Shown here piece by piece: positions 36,426-45,871 of a DNA stretch of 64,000 nt. Position 1 is the stretch's first letter. Each line of letters starts with the position of its first letter. The notes beneath the pieces were generated by a model. That model was not told where the DNA came from, ran no database searches, and was given only the letters and a program-made list of their open reading frames with translations. Both the position numbers and the translations under genes were made by a program. Location of the stretch: NCBI RefSeq assembly GCF_002934665.1, contig NZ_NIRS01000004.1:2501-66500 (forward strand). Direction: 5' to 3'. This stretch comes from Pseudomonas laurylsulfatiphila (lineage in GTDB: Bacteria > Pseudomonadota > Gammaproteobacteria > Pseudomonadales > Pseudomonadaceae).

Positions 36426-38255
36426 TCAAATGGTCGTTTTGAAGGTAAAAGTGACCATGCCCCGATCCTTGAGCTGAGGCTGAGTACCGCCGAAAGCAGT
36501 GGTCTGCCCCGGTACGCAGTTGTATTGGCCGTTGGCCCCTGGTGCGGCACCCTCGCCCTGTGCACCTGCACCACCGGCTGAGCCGCAGGTGTCGAACGGA
36601 CCAAAGTTGTCCACGTACTTCAGGTCAAACCGGTACTGGTTGTGCACGTCCATGCCAACGCCCACCGAGTAACTGCCGGAGTCCTTGTTACCCCCGAGCT
36701 GAACCGACGAGTTACCCGCAAGGCCGACGCTGTAGTTGGCCGGCAGGTACATATCGATGCCGGGAAACACCTGATACCAGGTCGGGTTGAAGTTGACGCC
36801 CAGGACGTAGTTGTCCTTGGTGACCTTGTCGACACCGCGATACCAGTCTTCGCCTTTGAACAGCTGCTCGTTCTCGGTGACGTCCAGCCAGCGGCTGTAG
36901 GCGAGTTCAACCAGCAAGGTCGAACTGTCCCAGACCGGTGTCGCACCGAACGTGGTCAAGCCGTTGAGCACCGCGTGCACGGTGTTGCCTCGGGCCACGC
37001 CGTTATCACCATCAAAGCTGCTGATGAAGCCAGGCAAACCGGCAGCACCGGCTACCGGATTGACCGTTGCCGGCACGCTGGCCAGCGGCATGTTGTGACG
37101 ATAGTTCAGGTCGAGACCGACGCTGACACCTTCGATGCTTTTCGACAGGCTGATGCCGTAGATATCGATGTCGTCGACATAGAACTGGTTGTAGCTGCCG
37201 GCATTGCCGGAGATCAGTTGCGCAGGGCCGACCGCCGTTGGCTGCAACACCAGGTTGGGCAGAATGTCGGAGGTTTTGCGGTAGTAGAAACCCAGCGTAC
37301 CCTGCAGCCATTCCGGGCTCCACTTGGCCATCAGACCAAAGTCACCCTGGTTGTCCGGAGTAAACGTATGCCCGTTGGACAGCCGTAAAAACTGGTTGGC
37401 ACCCAGTGGGCCAGGTGTGCCGAACAGCGGGTTTCGGCCGCCGATCAACGACAGGTTGTGCCCGCCATTTTGAATGCCGTCGTTGAACCCCAGATAAGTA
37501 CCCGACTCCGGCAACCGCGCGGCGTCCCAGTCCAGGAAGTACTGCGCGGCGAGGGTCAGTTCCGGGTTGACCGTGAGGCTGGTGGACAACTGATTACGCG
37601 GAATGAACAGTTCTTTGGCTTCTGTTCCCGGGACCGCCAGCGACTTGGAAATATCCAGGCCGGACTGGCCATAACTGTTGCCATGGGCAAAGGCGAGGAT
37701 GCTTTCGCCCCAGTAAACGGTGTGCTTGCCGAGCTTGCCGCTGAGCAGCGATTCATCGCCGACTTCAGTGCTGCCAAACACGAAGGCATCAAGGATTTCC
37801 GAAGAAGGACCGTTGTAATAGCGATCGGCGTAACCGCTTTGATGACGAGAGTCCGGCTTACCGTTGTTGAGCTGATTGGTCGAGGCGTTATCGCTGCCAA
37901 TATCGTCGTAGGCGTGGTCGTACCAAGTGTTGGCGCTGACACGGAAACCGACTTTTTCTTTGTAAACCACGTCCAGTTCGGTCAGCACATCCAGTCGTTG
38001 AGAAACGGGACTGCCGGAGGAGAAGTTGCGAGCCCCGTCATTGTTGTTCCACGAATTGGCCAACTTGCTGTTGGGGGCTTCCACGCGCTGGGCGTAGTTG
38101 AACTTCAGCGTGTTGTCGAAGCGAACCGCAAAGTCTTCATTCCCCGTGTTGATCTCCACAGCCCCTACGGGCGCGATGCCCAGGCCGGTGAGAATGGCGG
38201 AGGCCAACAACCCTCTGCGAAGGTTTGCATGGCAGATCTTATTATTTTTGTTCAT
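36426..38255 (-). CDS. DUF1302 family outer-membrane barrel
   Basis: A 609-residue outer-membrane protein. The signal is LLASAILTGLGIAPVGA, followed by beta strands such as FAVRFDNTLKFNYAQRVE and VSQRLDVLTELDVVYKEKVG, with many Gly/Asn/Tyr loops and a last strand KDRGMVTFTFKTTI ending in a residue set typical of barrels. A Gly-rich insertion near the C-terminus (SAGGAGAQGEGAAPGANGQ) looks like a surface loop. Members are thought to pass hydrophobic substrates such as fatty esters, terpenoids or steroids. It is the third gene of the transcript, preceded by the thiolase-like gene (68-base gap). Confidence 0.88.
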   Translation of the reverse strand: MNKNNKICHANLRRGLLASAILTGLGIAPVGAVEINTGNEDFAVRFDNTLKFNYAQRVEAPNSKLANSWNNNDGARNFSSGSPVSQRLDVLTELDVVYKEKVGFRVSANTWYDHAYDDIGSDNASTNQLNNGKPDSRHQSGYADRYYNGPSSEILDAFVFGSTEVGDESLLSGKLGKHTVYWGESILAFAHGNSYGQSGLDISKSLAVPGTEAKELFIPRNQLSTSLTVNPELTLAAQYFLDWDAARLPESGTYLGFNDGIQNGGHNLSLIGGRNPLFGTPGPLGANQFLRLSNGHTFTPDNQGDFGLMAKWSPEWLQGTLGFYYRKTSDILPNLVLQPTAVGPAQLISGNAGSYNQFYVDDIDIYGISLSKSIEGVSVGLDLNYRHNMPLASVPATVNPVAGAAGLPGFISSFDGDNGVARGNTVHAVLNGLTTFGATPVWDSSTLLVELAYSRWLDVTENEQLFKGEDWYRGVDKVTKDNYVLGVNFNPTWYQVFPGIDMYLPANYSVGLAGNSSVQLGGNKDSGSYSVGVGMDVHNQYRFDLKYVDNFGPFDTCGSAGGAGAQGEGAAPGANGQYNCVPGQTTAFGGTQPQLKDRGMVTFTFKTTI

Positions 38256-38323
38256 CTAGCTTGCCACCTGCTCTATGGTTTACGAAAAGTCATGGGTTGA
38301 ATCACGGCGTAATGAGCCTCCTC

Positions 38324-39487
38324 TCAGGTGCGCTGCAAAAGGGTGACCGACACCGCCCTGCCCAGGGCGTTGCTATGTTGTAAAGCCGTGCGGGCACCAG
38401 CAATTTGCCTGCCGTCGGCCACGCCGCGCAGTTGCCAGACCAACTCGACCAGTTGCGCCAACCCGGTGGCACCCGGGGCGTGACCACGTCCCAGCAAGCC
38501 ACCCGATGGGCACACCGCATTCATCTGTCCTTTCAGGCGATGTCCTTGCTGCACGAATCGATCGATCTCGTCCTCCCGGCAAAAGCCCAGCGCGGCGCTA
38601 TTGACCATGAAGTCGCCGACGCTTTGGTCGTGCAGTTCAACCACGTCGATGTCTTCCGCACCGAGGCCCGCCTGCTGATAGGCCAACTGCGTGACTCGTC
38701 GGGTAGTCGCCTGTCCGAGAACATCCAGCACGCAACCCGATTCCTGCTCTGAAGCGCTGTCACTTCCCCTGACACTGGCCAGCACGGTGACGTCCGCCCG
38801 AGCGCCGAAGCGCAGGGCGAAGGCCGGGGTACAGAGCAGGATGGCCGCAGCACCGCAGGCGGGCGGGCACAGATAAGGCGGGAGCCAGGCGTTGCGATCC
38901 GGCAAGCGGTTCAACACGGCGTAGGGATTGCGCCCGGCCTGGGCCCGTGCCCGCTCAAGCACTTGATCGAAGCTGCTTTGAGCAATGCCCATGCGTGTCA
39001 ATAACCAGCTGGTTTGGGCCGCAAACAGCAGCGCCGGTTGTTGTCGACGCTCGATAAAGCCGATGGGGTTCTCATCCTGCCTGACCGTTGCCGACTCATC
39101 GTGGACGAGATCTTTCAAACCGAAAAACTCACGATTGGAAATGCGTGCCGGCATGCACTCGACACCCACCAACAGGACACATTCAGCCTGGCCGCACAGC
39201 AGGCTATTGCGGGCCAGATGGAAAGCACTACTGGCCGATGCACAGCCATCGCCGAGGCTGAAAATCGGCACGCCCGAGTAGCCAATCTGCGACAACATCT
39301 GCTCGGCGATACCGACTTCACCGTGTACGCAGGAAGTAAACACTTGGTCGACCAGGTCAAAGTCGATCCGTGCGTCGGTCAGCGCCGCACGAATGGCTTG
39401 CCCCGCCAATGCCGCATGACTGTCAGAGCCACCCAGCGGTAGAAACGGCACCATTGCTGCACCGGCGATCAGCACTTTTACAGACAT
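38324..39487 (-). CDS. Thiolase-like protein (SCP-x/acetyl-CoA acetyltransferase family)
   Basis: A 387-residue thiolase-fold protein. The N-terminal nucleophile is in SLGDGCASASSAFHLARNSL at about residue 85, the His of the second domain in VELHDQSVGDFMV, and the C-terminal GHAPGATGLAQLVELVWQLRG. The usual NPSGG before this motif reads CPSGG, and HDQS replaces the common HDCF/HDAF, so substrate range may differ or activity may be altered. The ATG at 39487 has GGAG seven bases upstream. It is the first structural gene after the regulator and the palindrome at 39558. Confidence 0.83.
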   Translation of the reverse strand: MSVKVLIAGAAMVPFLPLGGSDSHAALAGQAIRAALTDARIDFDLVDQVFTSCVHGEVGIAEQMLSQIGYSGVPIFSLGDGCASASSAFHLARNSLLCGQAECVLLVGVECMPARISNREFFGLKDLVHDESATVRQDENPIGFIERRQQPALLFAAQTSWLLTRMGIAQSSFDQVLERARAQAGRNPYAVLNRLPDRNAWLPPYLCPPACGAAAILLCTPAFALRFGARADVTVLASVRGSDSASEQESGCVLDVLGQATTRRVTQLAYQQAGLGAEDIDVVELHDQSVGDFMVNSAALGFCREDEIDRFVQQGHRLKGQMNAVCPSGGLLGRGHAPGATGLAQLVELVWQLRGVADGRQIAGARTALQHSNALGRAVSVTLLQRT

Positions 39488-39557
39488 AAACCTGCTCCCA
39501 CTCGCCAATACGTTGGCGCTTTTGTGGGGTCAGACTATTGCGAAGTCGAAAAGCGTA

Positions 39558-39578
39558 CCCCCCCATTGACTGGGGGGG
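39558..39578. promoter_or_regulatory. C7-N7-G7 palindrome, operator candidate
   Basis: Seven C and seven G flank ATTGACT, 71 bases before the thiolase-like start and 72 bases after the regulator stop. Read on the minus strand it contains CCCCCAGTCAAT, identical to the start of the palindrome at 10783. Its place fits an operator for the thiolase-DUF1302-DUF1329-RND-ligase operon; an alternative is a terminator of the luxR message, but no T-run follows. Confidence 0.5.
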
Positions 39579-39649
39579 CGATTGGAAATCGGATATGAGG
39601 GGGAGTTGAAGGATGATCCGAACGGATCATCTCGGGTGGTGGCTTGGCA

Positions 39650-42316
39650 TTAGCCCCCAGTCTCGAGAATTCCCAGCATGTATGCACGCGCGACTACATG
39701 CTGTCTGGTGCCGGCCTGGAATTTTCCAAACAGGTTTTTCAAGTGCCACTTCACGGTTTCCTCGCCGACATTCAGCGCCAAAGCGATTTGCTTGTTGGAC
39801 AGGTTGCGAGCCAATAGCTGCAACACCTCGCGTTCCTTGGGCGTCAAGAGACGACTTGGGGACACGCTCGATGGGGTGGATTCCGGTCGCGGAACAGGTG
39901 CGGGCGTGGAGGTCGTCGCAAGCAATGGGACCGTTTCACCCTGGAGCATCCGCTCCCATTTGATCAGGTCCGGATGGGTGTCCTGCACCACGCGTAACAT
40001 ACCGTTTTCTTGCGCGAGGCTGACAGCCTCCAGCAAATGGTCAGTGCCGCCCTGTCCGGTCGCCCTGAGCGCCAGTGCCCTGAGCAGCTTGATCTGTACG
40101 ATGTCTCGCCCACGACGCAGGTATTCGGCTGTTTCACTGACCTTGTCCAGCACCGCCAGCATCGCCTCCCAATCACGTTGGGCCAGTAAGGCATAAGCGT
40201 TGGCTACCCCGGCCAGCAAGTCCAGCTCCGGACCCAGCAACCCTGCTCGCTCATGGGTAATAACTGGCGTGAAACAGTCCAGCCGTCGCCATAATGCCTG
40301 GCAGGTATCACTGCGTCCCTGCAAGGCATGCAGGCGTATTTGTTCTCCCAGGGAGGCAATGCAGAATCGTGGAATATTTCGCTCTTCTCCAAGGGCGAAT
40401 AACGCCTCGAGCAGATCCTGCCCGCGATGCCCCTGCCCCTGGATTGAAGCCAGTCGAGCAGCGGCGAGAAAACCCTGCACAATGGCATCGGGGGACGCCA
40501 ATCGCTCAACGATATCCAGCCTGTTCGCCAGTACCGTAGCGGACTCCTGAATTTCCCCCTGTTCCAGCAACACCGTCGCCAGAGCGCTCGCTAACATGAC
40601 CGCCACCGGACTGCGCCGACCGATGTCCCGTTCGGCATGCAACAGGCTGTCGTGCAACGCAGTGCGCGCCGACACCATTCGACCTTCGTATAAATAAGCA
40701 AGACCGACCACCCACTCGCCGTATCCGCGTATGGCATCAAGGCCAGGACTACCCGCGTAAATCGCTGCTCGCTGAAAGATTCTCCGGGCTTTCTCCGGTT
40801 GTCCCTGCAACAGCGTCAGCCGGGCGATCTGGGTCGCGACAATGGCTTGCACCTTGATTGAGAATGAAGGCAATCGATCGACCCAAGGAGTGATGAGTTC
40901 ATGCGATTGATCCGGATGGTCCGCAAAGTAGGCGGCGGCGGCGGCGATGGCGGCCGCTTCACAACGTGTCGCCTCGTCGGCGGACGGATGCTGTTCAATA
41001 GCCGCAATCAATCGCGCCGCTTCTGCCTGACGCTCTCCCATTGCCAATGTCCAGGCCGCCGCCAGGCAGATGCGCGGATGCGACAACACGTCAGCGGGGC
41101 CAAGCTCCTCGACCCACTCCAGCACCCGGCTGAACTGCCCTTGCAACATGACTTCGTACAGGCATTCACCGATCAAAGCATAGGCCGGTTGGGGCATGCC
41201 GGCCAACAGATATTGCCGGGCGGCCTGCTCCAGGAATCCGTGTTGTTCCAGCCACACGGCGCCGCGCCGGTGATAACCCTGACGTTCCTCCAACGGCAAG
41301 TCGGCAAAACGGCCGAGCAGAAATTCCCGCGCCAATGGATGGATGCGCACCCAGTCACTGTCGATACTTTCAACAAAAATCGGAGTCGAGGCACACAACT
41401 CCTGCAGCAATTCACCCGAGCGAGCGTTGCCCGTCAGCGCCTCGCATAACAAGGGCTGGACCATTTCCAACAAGGCAATGCCGGTCAGAAAGCGAACCTG
41501 CTCCTCCCGAAGATGTGCGAGCAAACTGTCGACGAAATAACGCTCGATATCACCCAGACAAGTCGACAGCTCTTCGACTGCCGCACTTCGATTCGAGCTC
41601 TTCTCCAACGCCGAAATCGCTAATTGCAGGCCGAGCGGCCAGCCTTCGGTTATCTCGTGCAGCCGCACGCAGAGGTCGGCATCAACCCTTGTGCCGAAAC
41701 GGTCATTGAGGATGGCGATCGCCTCTTCCACATTCAGTCGTAAAGCCGCAGTCATGATCGTCGTGAAAAGCCCTCTTGCCGCGAGGTCCGTCACTTGCAG
41801 ATTCAACCGTGTGCGAGAGGCCATGATGATGCGCAAATTGGCTGGCGCGTTGTGCAACAGGTACGTCAGGGAGTAACGGATCGTCAGCTCGGGCAGGGTA
41901 TCCACTTCATCCAGAATCAATACGGTTTCGCTACCCAGATCGGCCACTTCCGCCAACCATTGCGTCAGCCCTTCCTGTTCGTCTCGCCCCAGTCCCGCAA
42001 TAGGCTCAAATACGCGGGCAAACGACGGCCGACCGCTGCCAACGGCCATGGCAACTCCCAGCCCCTGGACAAAACGCGCACCATCATCCTGTGCATCCAG
42101 CGTCATCCAGGCCACCACGGCGCCGTGAGACAAACATTCACGGCGCCATTGGGTCAGCAGAAAGGTTTTGCCGAAGCCTGCCGGCGCTTGAACGGCGATC
42201 ACCACCTTGTCTGTCAGTTCCTGGGTATGAATACCCAGGCGGCTTCGCATCCGTGCTGATTTCTGACTACGCGGCGGCGTCGTTTTGAGGATCAGTTGGG
42301 GCTCTATGCAGTCCAT
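39650..42316 (-). CDS. MalT-like LuxR-family transcriptional regulator (LAL type)
   Basis: An 888-residue large ATP-binding LuxR regulator. A Walker A motif (VQAPAGFGKTFLLTQW) lies near residue 45 and a Walker B-like strand (TVLILDEVDT) near 135. Many helical TPR-like repeats follow (about 350-780), and the DNA-binding helix-turn-helix is LTPKEREVLQLLARNLSNKQ with ALNVGEETVKWHLKNLFGKF at the C-terminus. Such regulators (MalT, AlkS, AcoK) activate operons on binding ATP and an inducer. It heads the minus-strand gene run and is most likely its activator. A second protein of the same kind is encoded at 61682. Confidence 0.9.
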   Translation of the reverse strand: MDCIEPQLILKTTPPRSQKSARMRSRLGIHTQELTDKVVIAVQAPAGFGKTFLLTQWRRECLSHGAVVAWMTLDAQDDGARFVQGLGVAMAVGSGRPSFARVFEPIAGLGRDEQEGLTQWLAEVADLGSETVLILDEVDTLPELTIRYSLTYLLHNAPANLRIIMASRTRLNLQVTDLAARGLFTTIMTAALRLNVEEAIAILNDRFGTRVDADLCVRLHEITEGWPLGLQLAISALEKSSNRSAAVEELSTCLGDIERYFVDSLLAHLREEQVRFLTGIALLEMVQPLLCEALTGNARSGELLQELCASTPIFVESIDSDWVRIHPLAREFLLGRFADLPLEERQGYHRRGAVWLEQHGFLEQAARQYLLAGMPQPAYALIGECLYEVMLQGQFSRVLEWVEELGPADVLSHPRICLAAAWTLAMGERQAEAARLIAAIEQHPSADEATRCEAAAIAAAAAYFADHPDQSHELITPWVDRLPSFSIKVQAIVATQIARLTLLQGQPEKARRIFQRAAIYAGSPGLDAIRGYGEWVVGLAYLYEGRMVSARTALHDSLLHAERDIGRRSPVAVMLASALATVLLEQGEIQESATVLANRLDIVERLASPDAIVQGFLAAARLASIQGQGHRGQDLLEALFALGEERNIPRFCIASLGEQIRLHALQGRSDTCQALWRRLDCFTPVITHERAGLLGPELDLLAGVANAYALLAQRDWEAMLAVLDKVSETAEYLRRGRDIVQIKLLRALALRATGQGGTDHLLEAVSLAQENGMLRVVQDTHPDLIKWERMLQGETVPLLATTSTPAPVPRPESTPSSVSPSRLLTPKEREVLQLLARNLSNKQIALALNVGEETVKWHLKNLFGKFQAGTRQHVVARAYMLGILETGG

Positions 42317-42498
42317 TGTTTCAGACCTGAGTGGTTGAGAGACGCTTACCCAAGGAGCGTCTGAAGGTCCCTGGATACAGTTCCAAACGGTCGAACACTA
42401 CCATGGAATAGCCCGAGGGCTTGAACCCCGGTGCAATCCAACGCAAGCCGCTTGCGTACTTTCGGTGCAGTGACCCGCTCGCAACGCAAAAGAATCCG

Positions 42499-43353
42499 CT
42501 ACCTTCCAGCCAGGGCTCTGTATTCAGCCGGTGTACTGGCGTGCGCAGCCTTGAACGCTGCAGTCAGGTGGCTCTGAGAGCTGAAACCACACTCCAGTGC
42601 CACATGCAAAATAGGTAGATCGGTCTGCATGAGCAGATCACGCGCATGTTCCAGTCGTACATTCATTACATAGCGATGGGGCGGCATACCCATGGCGCGC
42701 TGAAACAGCCGTCGAAAATGAGCCGGGCTGACACCCGCCTGGCCAGCCAGCGTGCTGATCGACAGTTCCTGCCCCAGATGCTCGCGAATGTAGACCAGTA
42801 CGGTATGCAGGCGCGCCAGATGAATATGCGGCGGATAAATACCTCGGCTCACGTCAACTCGCAGCGCACGATACACCTGCTCAAGCATGACCATGGCCAA
42901 TCTTGCCATGAACCCCTGATCAGCCCCTTTCCCAAGGCTTAGCTCATCCATCAATTGCCGGGCCGCTGCACTCACCAAACCATCACTGACGGGCAATGGC
43001 GCCTGCGCGCCAGCACATAGCTCACGCAATTGTCGAAACACGCCATCCGTGCGCTCGGGCAGATAAAAAACCGCGAAATCAATGCTGCCGGAATAGTGCC
43101 ATTGAGTGGCACAACCGGCAGGCAGCAGCATTGACAAGCGGGGCATCGAGGTTGAGCGCAACTCGCCCCCTGCCCCCTCATCCGCCCGCGAGCCACCGAA
43201 CTGGGTCAGCAGGGCCATGAAGTCAACGGGCGGAACGGATAGATCCGTCGTATGCAGGAAGTAGCGCTCCGCATACAAGGGGATTTCCCTGCACACCAAG
43301 CCGCCCAGCAAGGGCAATCCCAGTGTTTCATGGACCTGTTGCTGCGGATTCAT
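42499..43353 (-). CDS. AraC-family regulator
   Basis: A 284-residue regulator. The N-terminal half is a cupin-like sensor without a clear family name (HYSGSIDFAVFYLPERTD); the C-terminal part has two helix-turn-helices, LSISTLAGQAGVSPAHFRRL and ILHVALECGFSSQSHLTAAF. The start is ambiguous: ATG 43353 (MNPQQQ) with GAG nine bases upstream is preferred, 43359 is possible, and a longer frame begins only with TTG. It is divergent from the NmrA operon, with about 160 bases between the starts, and is the natural candidate to control it. Confidence 0.86.
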   Translation of the reverse strand: MNPQQQVHETLGLPLLGGLVCREIPLYAERYFLHTTDLSVPPVDFMALLTQFGGSRADEGAGGELRSTSMPRLSMLLPAGCATQWHYSGSIDFAVFYLPERTDGVFRQLRELCAGAQAPLPVSDGLVSAAARQLMDELSLGKGADQGFMARLAMVMLEQVYRALRVDVSRGIYPPHIHLARLHTVLVYIREHLGQELSISTLAGQAGVSPAHFRRLFQRAMGMPPHRYVMNVRLEHARDLLMQTDLPILHVALECGFSSQSHLTAAFKAAHASTPAEYRALAGR

Positions 43354-43514
43354 GGGCATCTCGGGATGAGCATATTTTGACAAATATGACCGCTTTTCAG
43401 GTGAGTTGTCGATCTCGGGAAGAACAATAATCGGCCAAATATTCCGCGACTCGCCTTAATGCGAGGCAGGCACAACCGCTCGCCCGCATGACTGATATCA
43501 GCCAGGAGAACAGC

Positions 43515-44489
43515 ATGAGCAAGAAGACCGTCACTGTATTCGGCGCCACCGGGACCGCCGGCGTCGCTTGCGTCAATGAGTTCATTCGCCAGGGCCTGGT
43601 CAATATCAATGTGCTGGCGCGCCGCTCCGGCCAGGTGGAACGCTCATCGTCGGGCATCAGCAAGAGCGAGGCGCAAAAACAGCTGCAGTACGACGAATGG
43701 GCACGCCAGGGCGTGACCATCAAAGAGGTCGACGTCACCATTGCCGAAGCGCTGGTCCCGGCGCTGCGCGGCACCGACTACCTGGTGTCCTGCGTCCCCC
43801 TCTACGCTACCGAATCGCAGATGCCGCTGATCTTTGCCGCCAAGGAAGCCGGAGTCGAACGCTTCGTGCCATCCGAGTTCGGCGCGATCTATGAATTCGA
43901 ACAGTTCTGGCAGACCGACACCACGCACCGCTTGATGGCCCGGCAGAAGGCGTTCATCCGACGCATGATCGAACTGGCCGGCATGGACTACACCATCATT
44001 CCGGCCGGTGCCTGGATCGAGTACTACATGCTCGAGCCGGTGATGGTGATGGGCGATCCCGACGCCAGGCTGGCCTGGTCGACCGGCGCGGATGTCGGCC
44101 GCATCATCCCGCATGTGCTGGCCCACCCGGCCTCGCGCAATGCGATCTGTCCAGTCGCGGCCACGGTCTGGTGTTCGTGGAACGAGCTGCTGGCTGCGCG
44201 CGAACAGGCCGTGGGTCGCCCGATCGAGCGTAACGAGTTGACGCCCGAGCAGTGGCGCGCTGCCTACTCGGCTTCCCGTCCCGGTGCCATCCAGACCCTG
44301 CTGGCGATCGGCGTCGCCATGGTCGATACCCCAGCGGGCATGTCGCTGTGCGGCCACTGGAACAAGACCTTCCTCCCCGAGTTCAAGGGGACGCCGCTGC
44401 AAGAGCTGTTTGTCGACACCGTAGAGCCTTTCGTCGAGGCCACGCGCGCCACGCTGATCACCGCCGGCGAACTGCCGGCCGACGCCTGA
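43515..44489 (+). CDS. NmrA-family NAD(P)-binding oxidoreductase
   Basis: A 324-residue Rossmann protein of the NmrA/isoflavone-reductase type. The nucleotide motif is TVTVFGATGTAGVACVNEF at the N-terminus, ALRGTDYLVSCVPLYATESQ follows and FVPSEFGAIYEF at about 120. The family reduces double bonds next to carbonyls or acts as a redox sensor, so either an enzymatic step or a regulatory role is possible. AGGAG stands 7 bases before the ATG at 43515. It is the first gene of a plus-strand operon of at least seven genes with short gaps. Confidence 0.82.
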   Translation: MSKKTVTVFGATGTAGVACVNEFIRQGLVNINVLARRSGQVERSSSGISKSEAQKQLQYDEWARQGVTIKEVDVTIAEALVPALRGTDYLVSCVPLYATESQMPLIFAAKEAGVERFVPSEFGAIYEFEQFWQTDTTHRLMARQKAFIRRMIELAGMDYTIIPAGAWIEYYMLEPVMVMGDPDARLAWSTGADVGRIIPHVLAHPASRNAICPVAATVWCSWNELLAAREQAVGRPIERNELTPEQWRAAYSASRPGAIQTLLAIGVAMVDTPAGMSLCGHWNKTFLPEFKGTPLQELFVDTVEPFVEATRATLITAGELPADA

Positions 44490-44550
44490 CGTGTCTCGAC
44501 GCCTAGAGTGCAGGCCATAAGAAAAACCGAGTGATATGACGAGGCCCATC

Positions 44551-45831
44551 ATGAAACTAAGTAACCGGATCAACCTGCCTGACATTTCAATAACCGGCTT
44601 TGAAACACCCCTGAACGAGGTCGAGCGCGGCATCCAGGACAGCGTGCATCGCTTTGCCAAGGATTTCATGCGCCCCCTGGGTCAGGAACTCGACAAGATG
44701 ACCGCAGAGCAGGTGGTCGCCCCCGGCTCGCCGTACTACAGCGTGTTCAGCGAAGCCGCCAAGCTGGGCCTGGATTCCGATCTGCTGGCCGAACTGCCAC
44801 CGGAAACGGCTGTACGCGTCGAGTCTATGATCGGCGAGGAAATGGGCTGGGGCGATGCCGGTCTGGCGGTTTCCCTGGGCGTCAGCACCTTCCCGAACGA
44901 GATGGCCAAAGCCGTAGGGAACCAGGAGTTGATCGATCTGAGTGCCGGGAAAATCGGCTGCTGGATGATTACCCATCCGGACAAGGGCACTGATGTCAGC
45001 GCCTTCGACTTGCAGCGAGACTGGGTGCCGGGGCAGTTGGGCAACAAGGGTAATCTCTTCGCCAAGGTCGGCGAGCACGAGATCGTCATTAACGGCCAGT
45101 GCTCGGCCTGGGTGTCCAACGGCGCGGTGGCCCAGGTGGCTCTGGCCTACATGACCGCCGACTATGGCAACGGCTTCTACGATGCCAATGGCTTGCCCTA
45201 TGGCATATCCGTAATCGTGCCCCTGGACTTGCCCGGTGTCAGCAGGGGCAAGCCGCTGGAGAAGATCGGTCAGCGCGCCCTGCCGCAGGGCGAGGTGTAT
45301 TTCGACAACGTGCGGATTCCCAAGCGCTTCGCCGTGGCCCTGCAGGACGAGTACTACGGCAACGTCGTTTCGACCTGGTCGTTCGCTGGCACCCACATGG
45401 CGCAATGGTTCACTGGCGTGGCACGTTCCGCCTTCGAACTGGCCCTGGCCTACTGTCATGAACGCAAGCAGGGTGGCCAACTGCTGATCAACCACCAGCT
45501 TACCCGCTACCGCATCGGCGACATGATGCGTCGTGTCGAGCTTTGCCGGGCTGTCGCCCGCCGCTCCCTGGCCTATGCGCGCCTATCCCCGCAGGGGCAC
45601 CCCTGTGCCACGGCTTCCAGCAAGGTCACCGTGACCGAAGAGGCCATGCGTGTAGTCAGCGATGCCTTGCAGCTGTTTGGTGGCAACGGCCTGACCCGCG
45701 AGTACCCCATGGAGAAGTTGTTCCGCGATGCCCGCGCCGCGCTGATCGAGGACGGCGAAAACATGATGCTCACCACCCGCCTTGGGTTCCTTGTCCAGGA
45801 GCTCTACGAAGACGGCTGGCCCCAGTACTGA
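44551..45831 (+). CDS. Acyl-CoA dehydrogenase
   Basis: About 426 residues with the acyl-CoA dehydrogenase order of domains: an N-terminal helical domain, a middle beta domain (WMITHPDKGTDVSAFDLQRD, WVSNGAVAQVALAYM) and a C-terminal helical domain (LQLFGGNGLTREYPMEKLFR, then IEDGENMMLTTRLG at the end). It would introduce an alpha-beta double bond using FAD. The start may be ATG 44551 (GAGG eight bases before) or 44536. It lacks the common GTxE/G ending of short-chain members and is an outlier. It is the second gene of the operon. Confidence 0.82.
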   Translation: MKLSNRINLPDISITGFETPLNEVERGIQDSVHRFAKDFMRPLGQELDKMTAEQVVAPGSPYYSVFSEAAKLGLDSDLLAELPPETAVRVESMIGEEMGWGDAGLAVSLGVSTFPNEMAKAVGNQELIDLSAGKIGCWMITHPDKGTDVSAFDLQRDWVPGQLGNKGNLFAKVGEHEIVINGQCSAWVSNGAVAQVALAYMTADYGNGFYDANGLPYGISVIVPLDLPGVSRGKPLEKIGQRALPQGEVYFDNVRIPKRFAVALQDEYYGNVVSTWSFAGTHMAQWFTGVARSAFELALAYCHERKQGGQLLINHQLTRYRIGDMMRRVELCRAVARRSLAYARLSPQGHPCATASSKVTVTEEAMRVVSDALQLFGGNGLTREYPMEKLFRDARAALIEDGENMMLTTRLGFLVQELYEDGWPQY

Positions 45832-45871
45832 TCCAAGACCCGACTAACAATAAACTTTGGAGACAATAGAA

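Noticed and set aside
43395..43500. A specific sigma-70 promoter in the AraC-NmrA intergenic region
   Set aside because: TTGTCG and AT-rich hexamers exist, but spacing and sequence were not convincing enough to annotate.
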